From assembly GCA_027924645.1 (NCBI GenBank), contig BSBN01000040.1:682001-746000 (forward strand): a stretch of 64,000 nt of DNA, given 5' to 3'. The position numbers and the translations under genes are program-made. Source of the DNA: Cunninghamia lanceolata. Its lineage: Eukaryota > Streptophyta > Pinopsida > Cupressales > Cupressaceae. The notes under the pieces were generated by a model that was given only the letters and a program-made list of their open reading frames with translations, made no database searches and was not told the DNA's origin. The first letter of the stretch is position 1. Each line of letters starts with the position of its first letter. Of this stretch, positions 34,648 to 45,540 are shown piece by piece.

Positions 34648-36456
34648 TGGTGCAAGAGCTCCATAGTTTTATTGTTTTTCCTAGTTAATTTTCATACCTC
34701 TAAGGCTTTGAAAGCCATTTTGTTGTGTTAAAATAAAAGACTTGGTCATTTTATTGACTAGTCTACTTTAGAGTTAATCTAGGCCTATTTTCTAGGAGTT
34801 ATATTTTTGAAATTTGGAGTTTTCTTTAGAAACTCTAGTTCTCATTGATTTACTGCCTTCTTGGGCAGTTGTATGGACAGAAGAGGAAGTGCAAAGGATG
34901 GCAACTTCCTATAAAATTGGTTTTTATGTTAACATGCCAGATATGAATGGAGATAAGGAGTTTTTCAAGGAAAAAGCTGTCTTTTTTGTGTTTTTTCTGA
35001 GAACAGTCCTCTTGTACGGCTTTGTACGGATTCCTTGTGAGTTGAAATGTTTAAAATCTGTTAGTACTGCAAAGTAGCTTCCATTTACATATATTTGGAG
35101 TTCTTGACATTTTATTAGAAGGGAGAAATAATTTGGTTTACATAAGCTGCTTTGAAACCCTCCATTGCCAGGGTTTGTTGATAAAATGTTTAATTCTTCC
35201 TCTGCCCTCTGATGATGGTCACTCATTTCAAGGTGGGATGGAGGAAGATCAAGTATATTTAATGTTTTCTTATGGTTTGCAGATTAACTCCTTCTCTAAA
35301 GGGTGTATGGCATGCATTTAACTAGTCTCATCATTGACTAGTTAAGAAATTGAATGTGGACTGTTTTATGACAGTGAAAACAGCAATTTGTTTTGACAGA
35401 TTGGAGGTGGAATATGTGTTTATTGGTGGAGATGGACTAGAATAGGACTTGGTGGATCTTATGCATGCATAGTGGATGCATTTCCTTGTCCATTACTTGC
35501 CATATAGGCCTTGGTTTTAAGAAAAAATAGTTTAATGTTCTCATGCACCTACAATACGGTACGGATACACGTGTGAATGCAAGTACATTTTCTTGAAGAG
35601 CTTTTGAATATGGATCGAGTGGTGTAGGACTTGTGTAAGTATAAACATATAAGATGGACTTAACCATCTCCTTGTCCACAAAGTTAACCCTCAAAAAAAT
35701 GTTGTTTTCTTAGGACAGTCATAGACAGTCATGGTCTTTTTTGTCACAATAAACACAGAAGTACGGTAATTGTCAGTGATTTCATGACCTTGGGTAGGTG
35801 TATGTTAAATTAGTGTGGAGATCTTGTTGATAAGGAGTCATTACTGTTCTTGTTACTCATAAAGGTTGAGACTGTCATGTTGGCACTGTCATAGGACAGC
35901 CACCTGCTGTTTTGTTGTCCCCTGCCCTTTAGAGTACAGTGTGGGTCTGTATATGAAAGAAATGGTTTCTTTTCACAATTAGTATTGAGTTTGCATTAGG
36001 CACTGATGGCCATTTGAGATCTTGATAGGTTATTGTGGTTTTAACCAATGTTTAGGTTATAAGGGAATGAGGCAAACTAGAACTCTATTTTTTTATGACA
36101 GTCATACTCAGTTTATTGTCCATGGTTGTGTTTGGGAGTAGAATGGTAGTTTATTGGTCAGAGACCTTTGCCCCATGCTTATCATAGATAGGTGTATGAT
36201 GGTATTTGTTGCCTAGGTTGGTAGAGGTATTGATAATAGTTGTTGTGTTCTTGAAGGTGGGTTGTGCTTCTAAGTTGGGTTGAGCTATGACTCCCCAAAG
36301 TAAGTGGTGAGTAGCCTGAATGGATGGCACCAGAGGGTGATCCTAGGCCAAATGGATTCCTATAACAGCCTTGTGAGGCTTGCAAACACAAACACCTTGT
36401 AAACCTTTTGGAGAAAGTTGAGAGAACTAATACAACCTTACTTTACCTCTGCATCA
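34648..36456. mobile_element. Solo LTR, 1809 bp, nested in element A
   Basis: Begins TGGTGCAAGAGCTCC and ends CCTCTGCATCA, with the 5-bp duplication CCTAG at 34643-34647 and 36457-36461. The protease reading (YPLILG on one side, LGRPWLAIADAF on the other) is split exactly here. Its start resembles that of the young chromovirus LTR (TGGTGCAGGAGCACC), so it may be a related family. No coding domain; orientation not determined. It is younger than element A. Confidence 0.85.
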
Positions 36457-36461
36457 CCTAG

Positions 36462-37300
36462 TATAAGAGGATAGCCAGCAAGATTAACTTTGGGCTGCAA
36501 AACTATGAAATTAGTTGGATACTCACAAGAGTCTAATGTAATGACCAAATCTTCTATGACTCCTTTAGGTTTGATTGTAGACCTATCAGCTAATTGAAGA
36601 ATTGTTTGAGTACGCCTAAGATTGTTCTATTGGAGTATATGCATTGTTTCCTTGGTCATGACATTAATAGCAACACCTAAATCTATCAAAGTATTCTTAA
36701 TCAGAGTCCCATTGATCTTGACATCCACCATTGGACTTCCTGGGTATGTATATTTTGGAACAATTATATTACCCAACATGATGTTTGCAAGATTACCTAA
36801 CACATGCGCTGTCTGGGGGTCTATTCTCTTCCTTCCTGGCTTCTTTAGGCAAAGATCCCTAATAGTCTTGGTGTAGATAGGAATATCTTTAATGGCTTGG
36901 ATTAAAGGGATCTTAATGTTGATATCCTTGACTTGGTTGAGAAGGATAGTATCTGGTTGGATAGTTTGTTTTTGGATAGCCAAGTGCTCAGGAAAAGGAG
37001 GGGAGTTCAAGGTGTTCTGGGTATCTTGAGCTGGTTCGGATTCCAAGGGTATTTTATCAGAGGCTTCCTCTGTGGGTTCTTCATCTTCAAGTTCTATAAT
37101 TTGAGGAGATGAAGGTCCTGCAATTTGCTTCCCCGATCTAAGATGAACATTACTCACTTCCACCCCATAGGTGGGATATTGCATTACCTCATTAGTATAA
37201 GCCTGCTGAACAGGCTTGTTGTTAGGGTTAGGTGCAAGTTGGGTAGGGATTTGGGTAGGTCTAGGAGGTGGATTTTCAAGTGGTGGCATTATGGCTGGCT
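36462..37300 (-). pseudogene. Protease N-terminal part and gag-protease linker, element A
   Basis: A 220-codon open piece (36627-37289) with a Pro-rich start, NVHLRSGK, an acidic linker, LKKPGRKRI, and the retropepsin active site in TLIDLGVAINVM. Asp-Leu-Gly is the form I know from Athila-lineage proteases, so here it is normal. The frame continues with stops to LILG, where the solo LTR interrupts it. Confidence 0.8.
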
Positions 37301-38741
37301 ACTGTGGCTGAGATGGAATCATAGGTTGCTGAAATTGTGCATTTTGTTGCCATTATTGGCCCTTGTTCCACTAAGGTTGCCATTGCTGCTACTGAGGAGG
37401 CCACTGAGGATTATAGTTGGGACCTTGGAAATTTTGCTGTGGCCATGGGTTAGGCTATTGTTGGTTCCAACTAGCTTGTGGAGTAGGCCATTGGGGATTT
37501 TGCCATTGTGGGTTTTGCCATGTATTTGGATTGCCAGGCTAGTTGAGTATTCCAAGCAGAATAATTCTGGTTTGCAGCAGGAAAGGGAGGATTAAAATTA
37601 ACTGGATCAGGAGGCATACCTTGTCTTTGTTGCCATGGCCTTCTTTGAGATATGAAGAATAATTGCTCGTCTTCTCCTTCAAGTTGCTATAACTCTGGTA
37701 TCTCAATCCTTTCTTGCTGGATACTGGCCACCCTTTTGCATTTGCAATTGGCTTTCCTTTGTCTACAGCTGGGCTAGTATTCAGTGAGAATTGCATCTGC
37801 CTCTTCTTGTTTGTTCTTGATGTGAAGAGTGTCCAACTATGTAGCCATATGGCTAATGATATCCTCTTTCATATTGGTCAACAAGTTACTAATTTCCACT
37901 CGAGAAACTCCATTAGTTGCCTTGCCTACAATGGTTACTCTTTCTCCTCTGGGTTTTCTGGAAAAAGTCCTAGAGTAGTTCCTACAAGCTATACAAATAT
38001 CCTCAAAGGGAAGTTGGGAGATATCCCCTGTTCCAATGAGATTTAGGGCATCCATGCAATCATCATTGACTCCTCTTAAAAAGACCAGCTTCAATGATTC
38101 TTCAGACAACCTATTTTGAGGGTTTTTCTTCAAGGCAAATTGGAATCTCTCAACATAGTCCTCTAATGGCTCGTCCTCCTTCTGTGAAATCCTAAAGATG
38201 TCATCTTTTCTCCTATCATGTCCTTTGTAGTAGTCTTTGTATTTTGCCAGGAATTTTGTCTTCATGGTATCCCAGTCTAGAATGGCATCTTTCCCTAGTC
38301 CCATAAACCATCTTAAAGCAACATCTTTTAGGGTAGCAGGGAACAACTTGAGTCTGTAAGGATCAGTGCTATAATCATAACTCCTAACAAAACATCAAAC
38401 TTGAACAGGAAAGTGTCAAGATCTTCAGTCACTAAATCATAGAAAACAGGCAACGTAGAAGGTGGTATATTTTTCAAAGTAGCTGCTTGTGCTAGGTCTG
38501 GTATAGGGAATTCAAATGTAGCTTGTCCTGGAGGATCCTCTACTGCATCTGCCATGGTTCTAAAAGTTCCCTCTGTGGCAGTAGAGGAAGCTGATGGAGA
38601 TGTAGGGGGTGTTGATGAAGACGTAAAAGGAAACTCTCCTTCAACACTTCCTATGGTGTAGTTGTTGAAATTAGTTGTGCCCTCATTATTCTGAGAAGTT
38701 GATGGGAGGAATCTACCTCGAATATCTCTTTGCCTCCGCAT
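37301..38741 (-). pseudogene. Gag of element A
   Basis: Starts at MRRQRDIRGRF (38741). The gag core is in a second frame overlapping the first (37837-38346), with LKDVALRWFMGL, KTKFLAKYKDYYK and EPLEDYVERFQFALKK, typical Retrotrans_gag wording. The C-terminal part (37301-37590) is very rich in Trp, Gln, Asn and Pro, with WQNPQWQNPQW-like repeats, instead of a CCHC finger. Several Gln codons there have become TAG. The frame change near 38340 and the stops make it non-functional. Confidence 0.85.
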
Positions 38742-38898
38742 ATAGTAATTTGAGCTTTATGTTTCAGCGACCCTGCACAATGTTAGTAGAATGCCTGGTG
38801 TTTCTTGAAAAATGAATTTATTAAATCTAATGCTGAAATCAAAATTTAACTATAAAAGCATGTGAAACCTAACTAATGAGACTATGAAGATAGCACCA

Positions 38899-38916
38899 TC
38901 CTTGGCAACGACGCCA
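38899..38916 (-). other. Primer-binding site (Asp-tRNA type), element A
   Basis: Minus strand TGGCGTCGTTGCCAAGGA, close to the Athila-type site TGGCGCCGTTGCCGGGGA. It lies four bases inside the 5' LTR. Confidence 0.85.
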
Positions 38917-38920
38917 AAAA

Positions 38921-40326
38921 TGTAGAGGAAAACTAATGTGTTGTAGACTTAAATAAAATTCAGGGTTAAACCTAACTAAACAGTCCACTATCATTGCATT
39001 CCTACATTGAATTATCAACCAAGGAGCATAAGCTTATGATGATGCCTACATTATCTATGCCTTCAAGACTCATTTCTATTCTAAGTTAACCTTATACAAT
39101 TCTTATTTTGTCCAGTTCTACTTACTAGAATGTACAAGAATGTAAAACAGTAAACATAAATGTAAAATAGCAAAAACAATCTAAACTTCTAGTTGCTATG
39201 GGTACCCTCAGCAGAAGCTGAAGATGACTGTATTCAACAGAAAATTACTGTTTTAATCTAAACAACTCAAAATGATGAAAAGGCTAACACTAACCTCCAG
39301 AGGATTAAAAACATGCACTCTGCTCATGAATCACAATTACTAGAAATATCAATCAAGATTTCTCACTTGCATCACAATATAACACATGAGATGGAATGAA
39401 ACAGTTTAACTAAAAATGCATGAATAAATAACAGAATACACAAAGTGAGAGTTAGTACCTTGAGTGGCGAGCTCAGGGAACTATCTCACTTTTTTTTTTT
39501 TTTTTTTTTCTGGAGATTAAATCTACTTTAGATCTTCACACATCCCATAACATACAGTTGAATTCAATTCATATCAAGGACATAATCTTCTTCAAATTTT
39601 ATTCAAAATTAGAACATGTCTAGAATAACTGATAACTGTAACAAAGTAACGACTATATGGAAAGTAAAACATAACAACTAACTAATCAATAAACTCATCC
39701 CCTAACTTATATAAAGATGGGAGAGTCTTATGCAACCTTCTAACTAACTGCGATCATCAATTCATCCTTGGACATCAGGATATTGTTTTGAGATCAACTT
39801 ATTAACTGGAACAAAGGAAACAAAGTCCTATCCAAATAAAAATTCTGACCATAACAACTCATAAATAAAATTCATAAACTTCAGTGAGGCTTCTAGAATA
39901 AGTCTTCTTTCTCCCTTGCGTTTATTCTCCCATGATGGCCACGTTTATCTCCACTGATCGTCATGTCTGGCACTTGGACTGCATTCTCATTAATTCCTCT
40001 GTTCTACATTCTGTTACAATTACTCCTTCTTGGATTCTTTATCTAGATGCATGGGGTTAATCATCCCAACATATATATACAAAACAACCTCTCATATTAA
40101 ACTTATGAAATCCTATCTATATTACATGCATATCAACAATTTAAATCATCCATTTGATAATATAACCACCTTATTTCATTTATCAGCATAGGGTTAAAGT
40201 ATTTGGAAAGTATATATGAAACAACATAAAATAGAGATAATGCCTGTGAAGTCTTTACAGAACCATATAGAAAATGTCTTAAGACATGAAAACAGTATAA
40301 AAGGAGGCCAATATTTCATCTCAACA
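38921..40326 (-). repeat. 5' LTR of element A
   Basis: Ends TGTAGAGG and CATCTCAACA, 1406 bp. Differs from the left LTR by scattered changes and by a T run of about 20 bases at 39490-39510 where the other LTR has only five. Confidence 0.9.
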
Positions 40327-40842
40327 AAAGGAATCAAGACTATTCTTGATTTGTTTTCCAAAACATGGATTTTTCTCTCATGGCCTAAAGCCAAGGATAA
40401 ATTTCATTTGTGCACTCAAGACCAAGAAACTTACCAGGCGCTTATTGCAGCTATGCCACCAGAGTTTACTCATAAGATTGGGGTTCGTAGCTTCAACCCA
40501 TGGTGGAAAGATTGGAAATGGTATCCTAACACACAATTCCACAATTATAAGCCTGACAAGGGGTATTTTTGTCTTTAACCTCATTTACCTATGGTCCCTG
40601 CCTTAAACCAAATATGGTTACTTTAGTCTCCTTTTATTTTTTGGCAACACAGATTCACCACTATCAAGTCAACCATTATTACTCCCATGCTTGGTGTCTT
40701 TTATTTCAAGGCCTTCATGTTGGTTGCAGACTTATCCATCTTGGAATTAAGGATCCTAAATGTCCTTTTTGTGGTCACCAAGAAATGCTTAAGCACATCT
40801 TTTGGTTTTATCCCAAGGCTCAAGAAACTTGGACTTGGATAC
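40327..40842 (+). pseudogene. LINE 1 relic with RVT zinc-binding domain, left part
   Basis: After the AAAGG duplication the plus strand reads GIKTILDLFSKTW and, from about 40700, FQGLHVGCRLIHLGI, then CPFCGHQEMLKHIFWFYP and WTWI. This matches the zinc-binding domain (CxxC...HxxxxCP) that follows RT in plant L1-type LINEs; the last Cys is now Tyr. It is cut at 40842 by element C and resumes at 48385. Stops and frameshifts show it is dead. Confidence 0.75.
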
Positions 40843-42290
40843 TGTAATGTCCCCTTCTTCCAAATGAGTCATTAACGGAGACAATCAACCTATTTTACTT
40901 GTGTAGGCTAAGTCGGGTGTATAAGGGAATAATTGATTAATTAAATTTTAAATAGTCTTAAGCTTTGCAAGATTGTTTATATTTAATTAATTAAAAAGGC
41001 TGGACCTTGGTTATTTTAATTGACTTATTTTGATGTCAATGCAAAAAATTTAAAGTGGGTCACTTTATGAGCGAGAAAATGAAATAAAAGAAAAGAAAAG
41101 AAAGTAATTCTCTCAAAGGTGGGTTATAAAAGTGTTGAGAGCCAAAAATCAACTTCTCGACTTGTTAATTCTTTAGAGTTTATTTGAGAGCTGAAGCTTT
41201 ACGGTTCAACAAACCCTAGGATGAAAACCCTTGGGTTCTTGGTTGATTGGAAGAAAACCTAGTTCAACTAATCTTGGTGGAATCACTCAAATTTCACAGG
41301 TGCACTTATTTGGTTCAGTTTTGAAGGTTTTTGAGTGAAAAGATTTATCATTCTACAATTTTGTTGCAGGAGGGTTTCATTGTAAATTTATGGGATTGTC
41401 AAATATGTGGGATTTGCATAGAAAATACAGATTTGTGGGGATGATAATGTAGATTTTATTGTGATGAGGAGTTTGGAAGGTTTCCAACCCTATTCATCCC
41501 AGTCACCTAAGTTTTGGAGATCCCAAATGGATCGATTCCTTGTTTGAGGCATATATTTTATTGTGTTTTTGAGTTGAAGGTGTTCACAACCCTTCCTAAG
41601 GCTAGCTGCACCTCTTCCTACTTAGATGCAACCTTGGAGTGGATCCCACCTTCTATTTAATGTTGTCTAGGTATTAGCTGAAGGTTAACCTTGACGCATC
41701 CTCTTGAGGACTCATGTGGACCATAGAGATGGTAAAGGAGTGAAAATATCATTTTTTATTGGAGAAAGATTTTGTTTGATGTTGGCCACCTATCAATAGA
41801 AGACTTATTTCTCAGATAGCGTGAGTTTTGGAGGAGTTCTATCTTCATTTGTGATTACACAAGCTGGCCACCCAGCTATTGCATACATGCAACCTATCTA
41901 GTTTTACATTGGAGAGATAAAACAACGAATACACTTCTTGTATCTCAACTATTATCAACCTAATATACCAAATTGAAGGTCAGAACTTTCTTATATATCT
42001 TATCTCTATAATTATGATTTTTATCATTAGAAATATTGTGCTTTGTATTCTAATTTTATAATTATACAAAGGCCGCAAACTGTTTGACATTTGGTCTCTA
42101 TAATTTCTTGCCTCTGTGAGTACATTTATTAATGTTATGTGCTACCAAGTTGCATATGAACCATTCTAAACAATCACATTGAAAATACCATTGAACATGA
42201 CAAGAATGCAAAGTGTTTGACGAAATGTTTGCACACTAGTAAATAGAAAATTGTGAGTTTTTGGGCAAAAATCTAGAAGGGAATTTTACA
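40843..42290 (+). repeat. 5' LTR of element C
   Basis: Begins TGTAATGTCCCCTTC and ends GAATTTTACA; 1448 bp. Non-coding. One base separates it from the PBS. Confidence 0.9.
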
Positions 42291-42291
42291 G

Positions 42292-42303
42292 TGGTATCAG
42301 AGC
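42292..42303 (+). other. Primer-binding site (initiator Met tRNA), element C
   Basis: TGGTATCAGAGC, an exact match to the plant initiator-Met PBS. Confidence 0.95.
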
Positions 42304-42349
42304 AAGTGATCTTACTAGCCTGGAGGGTTTGCATGTTAGGTATATCTAT

Positions 42350-43669
42350 TGCATGATGATTTATGAATCATGAAGATAGAGATTACATCACTTATAGGAG
42401 AAGGCAACATTTTATGAGCTCAAATTCTGAAGAAGAGAACATTATGTGTGATAGGAATTGGGAGGATCCTAGCACTAGAGACATTCTCAATGACATTGCT
42501 AGAGGGCATCGCGATTTAATGTAGCTTTTGACCCAATTTGTGTAGCATAGTATGACAAACAACAATGTAAATCAAAAAATAATAACAAAGACAATTAGCA
42601 CACCAGTGGAAATAATGGAAACAATGGTGAGACAAGCAATTCTGAAAATAATACCAACACTCCTAATACTCACACTAGAACCACTCAAGCTTCCATAGTT
42701 AGGCCTATTATGCCTACTTTCTTAGATCATCAAGGGACACATGGTGGTGGACAATGGGTTGCAGGAGAGAGGTTTAATTACTATATGCAAGAGTGGCAAT
42801 CATTAGGTGATAAGTTTTAGGTTGCAATGTCTCTACAAGATTTTTGTTAGCTGAAATATAGAAACATGCCTAGAGCAAACAGAGGACACAACTAGGATTT
42901 GCTGAGGAAATTGGAAAAGGCAACTATTACTCCTTTTGTTGGTTCGGGCAAATGCACTACACATGCAAGGATTCACAAGTTAGATAACTATCTCACTTTG
43001 AACCCTATGTTTGAGCGAGAGGCAATTTAGTTTGCCACTTTACATTTGGAGGGTGATGCACATGATTGGTGGTATAATGGGATGGTTACACAGGGTCATA
43101 GCCTTATCACTACTTATGTTGATTTTATCCAGAGGCTGATATACAGGTTTGATAAAACAAACCTCGACTAGTTTTTCAGAGAGTTGGCCCAACTAAAAAA
43201 AAAGAATTCAGTGGATGCCTATATATTTGACTTTCAGAGGCTTGCAATCTTGGTTATGAATGTTTCAAAGGACACATTGACTTATCTTTTCATTGGGGGT
43301 TTAGAGGAGCCTCTTCATGGTTGGGTGAAAGCGATAGATCCACCTTCATTGCAAGATGTCATCAAGAGGGCTAGGAATATGGAATTTTTAGCACCTCCCA
43401 AACATAAATTTCAAAACAAATATTTTTATTCCTCAAGAAAGGACCATAAGAAAATTTTTGAAGAGGGGCCTAAGAAGACTAATTTAGATACAGAGGCTAA
43501 AAATGAACTCAAGAGGAAGAAACTTTATTTTTCATGCAGGGAACCTTGGGAGCCCGAACATAGATGCTTTGGAAAAGGCAAGGTTCATTATATTGAGGTT
43601 ACTTCTGATTGTGAGGAGGGGGAGGTGAAACCAAATCCTAGTTCGGATAGTGAGCAAGAGGTGACATAG
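42350..43669 (+). pseudogene. Gag of element C
   Basis: The N-terminal part is readable but holds TAG codons (42522, 42543) in a DLM-stop-LLTQFV context where Gln is expected. The core includes FEREA and HDWWYNGM (about 43010-43080), then FRELAQLKKKNSVDAYIFDFQRL and FIGGLEEPLHGWVK (43184-43669 open), the usual chromovirus gag wording. A finger-like stretch, YFSCREPWEPEHRCFGKGKVHYIE, has the KLYFxCxEPWxPxHRC layout of this group. A TAG ends the open piece at 43669. Confidence 0.8.
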
Positions 43670-44260
43670 GTAGAGCAGGAGGAGAGAGTTACAAAGGAGC
43701 CATTAGGAGGCACTATAGTGACTCTTTCAGGTACCCCAAAATATCATCCTTTTAGGGTGACAAGAGTTATTCAGGAGTAGTGTGTCACTATTTTGATTGA
43801 TAGTGGGGCAACCCATAATTTTATTGATGAAGGCTTGGTAATGAAGAGAAGCCTTCAAGTTGAGGATTTTCCAGGATTCAATGTTATGGTTACTGATGGT
43901 TTTATGATGAGTTGCAAGAAGAAGATTTCACAGTTGACCATTTCTATGGGTGACCATCAGGTGACTGATGATTTTTATGTTGTCAGAATTGGGGAGACTG
44001 ATATGGTTCTTGGTATTCAGTGGTTGCACTCCCTTGGCAAATATTCATAGAATTTTTAGACTATGGAGCTCAAATCCAGACATGAGGGCAAAAAGCTTGT
44101 TCTTTGGGCAGTGTCGAATGGAGCACCTAGAGTAGTTACTGCGAAGAGGATGGAGGCACTATTCTGACTTGGAGAGGTTGCTTGGGTAGCCCAGTGTTTG
44201 ATTTCATCCAAAACCCCTTCTGATGGTAATAGACAGTATCATGTAGATATCTAATCCGTA
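43670..44260 (+). pseudogene. Aspartic protease of element C
   Basis: Carries the intact active site IDSGATHNFIDE (about 43797-43832) and the second block DMVLGIQWLHSLG. TAG codons at 43778 (just before the active site), 44048 and 44057 interrupt it. It would cleave the gag-pol precursor in the particle. Confidence 0.85.
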
Positions 44261-45540
44261 TTGGATAAGCATAGTGTGGTTTTTAGTGACATTACTCTTG
44301 GAAGACCACCTGGCATGGGTTTTGAGCATTTGATCAAGCTAGAGGAGGGCTCTAAGCCCATTATTACTACTCCTTATCTACATCCCAAAAGATTCAAGGA
44401 GGAAATAGAGAAAACGATCAAGGATTTGTTGGACATGGCTCACATTAGGCCCAGATTGAGTCCCTTTGCTTCTTTAGTTGTCCTAGTGAAGAAGGAAGAT
44501 GGGACTATGTAGATGTGTATTGATTATCGTGCACTCAATAAGAAGACCATTAAGAATAGGTACCCTATCCCCAGGATCGATGAGTTTCTGGATCAGTTGC
44601 ATGGTGTTGTGTATTTTTCCAAGATTGATCTTTGTTATAAGTACCATCAAATTAGAGTTCGTGAGCATGACACACACAAAATAGCCTTTAGGTGTCATTA
44701 TGGTCAATATGAGTTTCTGGTCATGCCCTTTGGCTTGACGAATGCTTCTGCTATATTTTAGTCTTGCATGAACCACATTTTCAACAAGCAGTTGCGAAAG
44801 TTTTTACTGGTATTCTTTGATGACATACTCATTTACAACAAGACTTGGGAGGACCACCTTAGGCACCTTGATGAGGTATTAGGTATTATGGAGGTACGAT
44901 CCTTGTTCACCAAAGCTTCCAAGTGTGAGTTTGGCATGATAGAGATTCTTTACTTAGGGAATGTTATTAGTGTTGATGGAGTGAAGGTCCATCAGGAGAA
45001 AATTCAAGCCATTCTGGATTGGCCACCGTTGAATACATTATCATATTTGAGGGGATTCTTCAGCCTATGCAGCTATTACAAGAGGTTTGTTAAGGGTTTT
45101 TCATAGTTAGGTGCACCTCTTACAGATCTCACCAAGAAAGGAGCTTTCAAGTGGACAGATGAGGCTCAACACACATTCAATGAACTAAAGGAGGTAATGA
45201 GCACTTGTCCTATTTTGGCATTACTTGATTTCTCTTAGCCTTTTGTTTTGGAATGTGATGCTTTAGGTGAGGGAATAGGTGCAATACTTATATGCAGAAT
45301 AAGCATCCTGCTGCTTATGAGAGCAAGAAGCTCCATGATGTTGAGAGACTTTACTCCACCTACGACAAGGAGATGCTTGCCATCATGCATGTGTTGACAA
45401 ATTTTAAATAGTATTTGGTAGGTGGAAAATGTGTTGTTAGATTGAATCACAATAGCTTGAAGTATTTCTCAGAATAGGACTTGAATGAGAGACAATAGAA
45501 ATGGGTTAGCAAAATTCAGGCATATGATATCGACATTAAG
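44261..45540 (+). pseudogene. RT and RNase H of element C
   Basis: RT blocks seen: [59 protein letters not shown], then FFDDILIYN carrying the catalytic Asp pair (YxDD family; here FFDD). RNase H has LECDA, then YSTYDKEMLAIMHV and the KYVKGKRNVV...ALSRK end. TAG stops fall at 44510, 44759, 45104, 45236, 45408, 45475 and 45496. A short deletion or frameshift lies after LECDALGEGIGA. Confidence 0.85.

Larger units (their letters stand above)
26395..40326 (-). mobile_element. Element A: full-length Athila-like Ty3/gypsy with a third ORF, inactivated
   Basis: 13.9 kb including a nested 1.8-kb solo LTR. LTRs are 1403 and 1406 bp with the target duplication AAAGG (26390-26394 and 40327-40331). The PBS matches an Asp-type tRNA site, and the polypurine tract is next to the left LTR. 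Minus-strand order is gag, Trp/Gln-rich linker, protease, RT (YMDDF), RNase H, integrase, about 0.9-kb spacer, a third ORF, 3' LTR. PBS type and protein wording place it in the Athila lineage of non-chromovirus gypsy elements. LTRs are about 93% identical over their first 345 bases by eye. Every coding part has stops or frameshifts, so it is not autonomous. Confidence 0.9.

Noticed and set aside
37125..37595. 156-codon plus-strand frame rich in Leu, Arg and Trp
   Set aside because: It is the complement of the gag-protease linker of element A. Its composition comes from the Trp/Gln-rich coding strand.
40216..40578. 120-codon plus-strand frame crossing the end of element A's LTR
   Set aside because: It begins inside the LTR and continues into the LINE relic. 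The junction is an insertion border, so this is not a gene.
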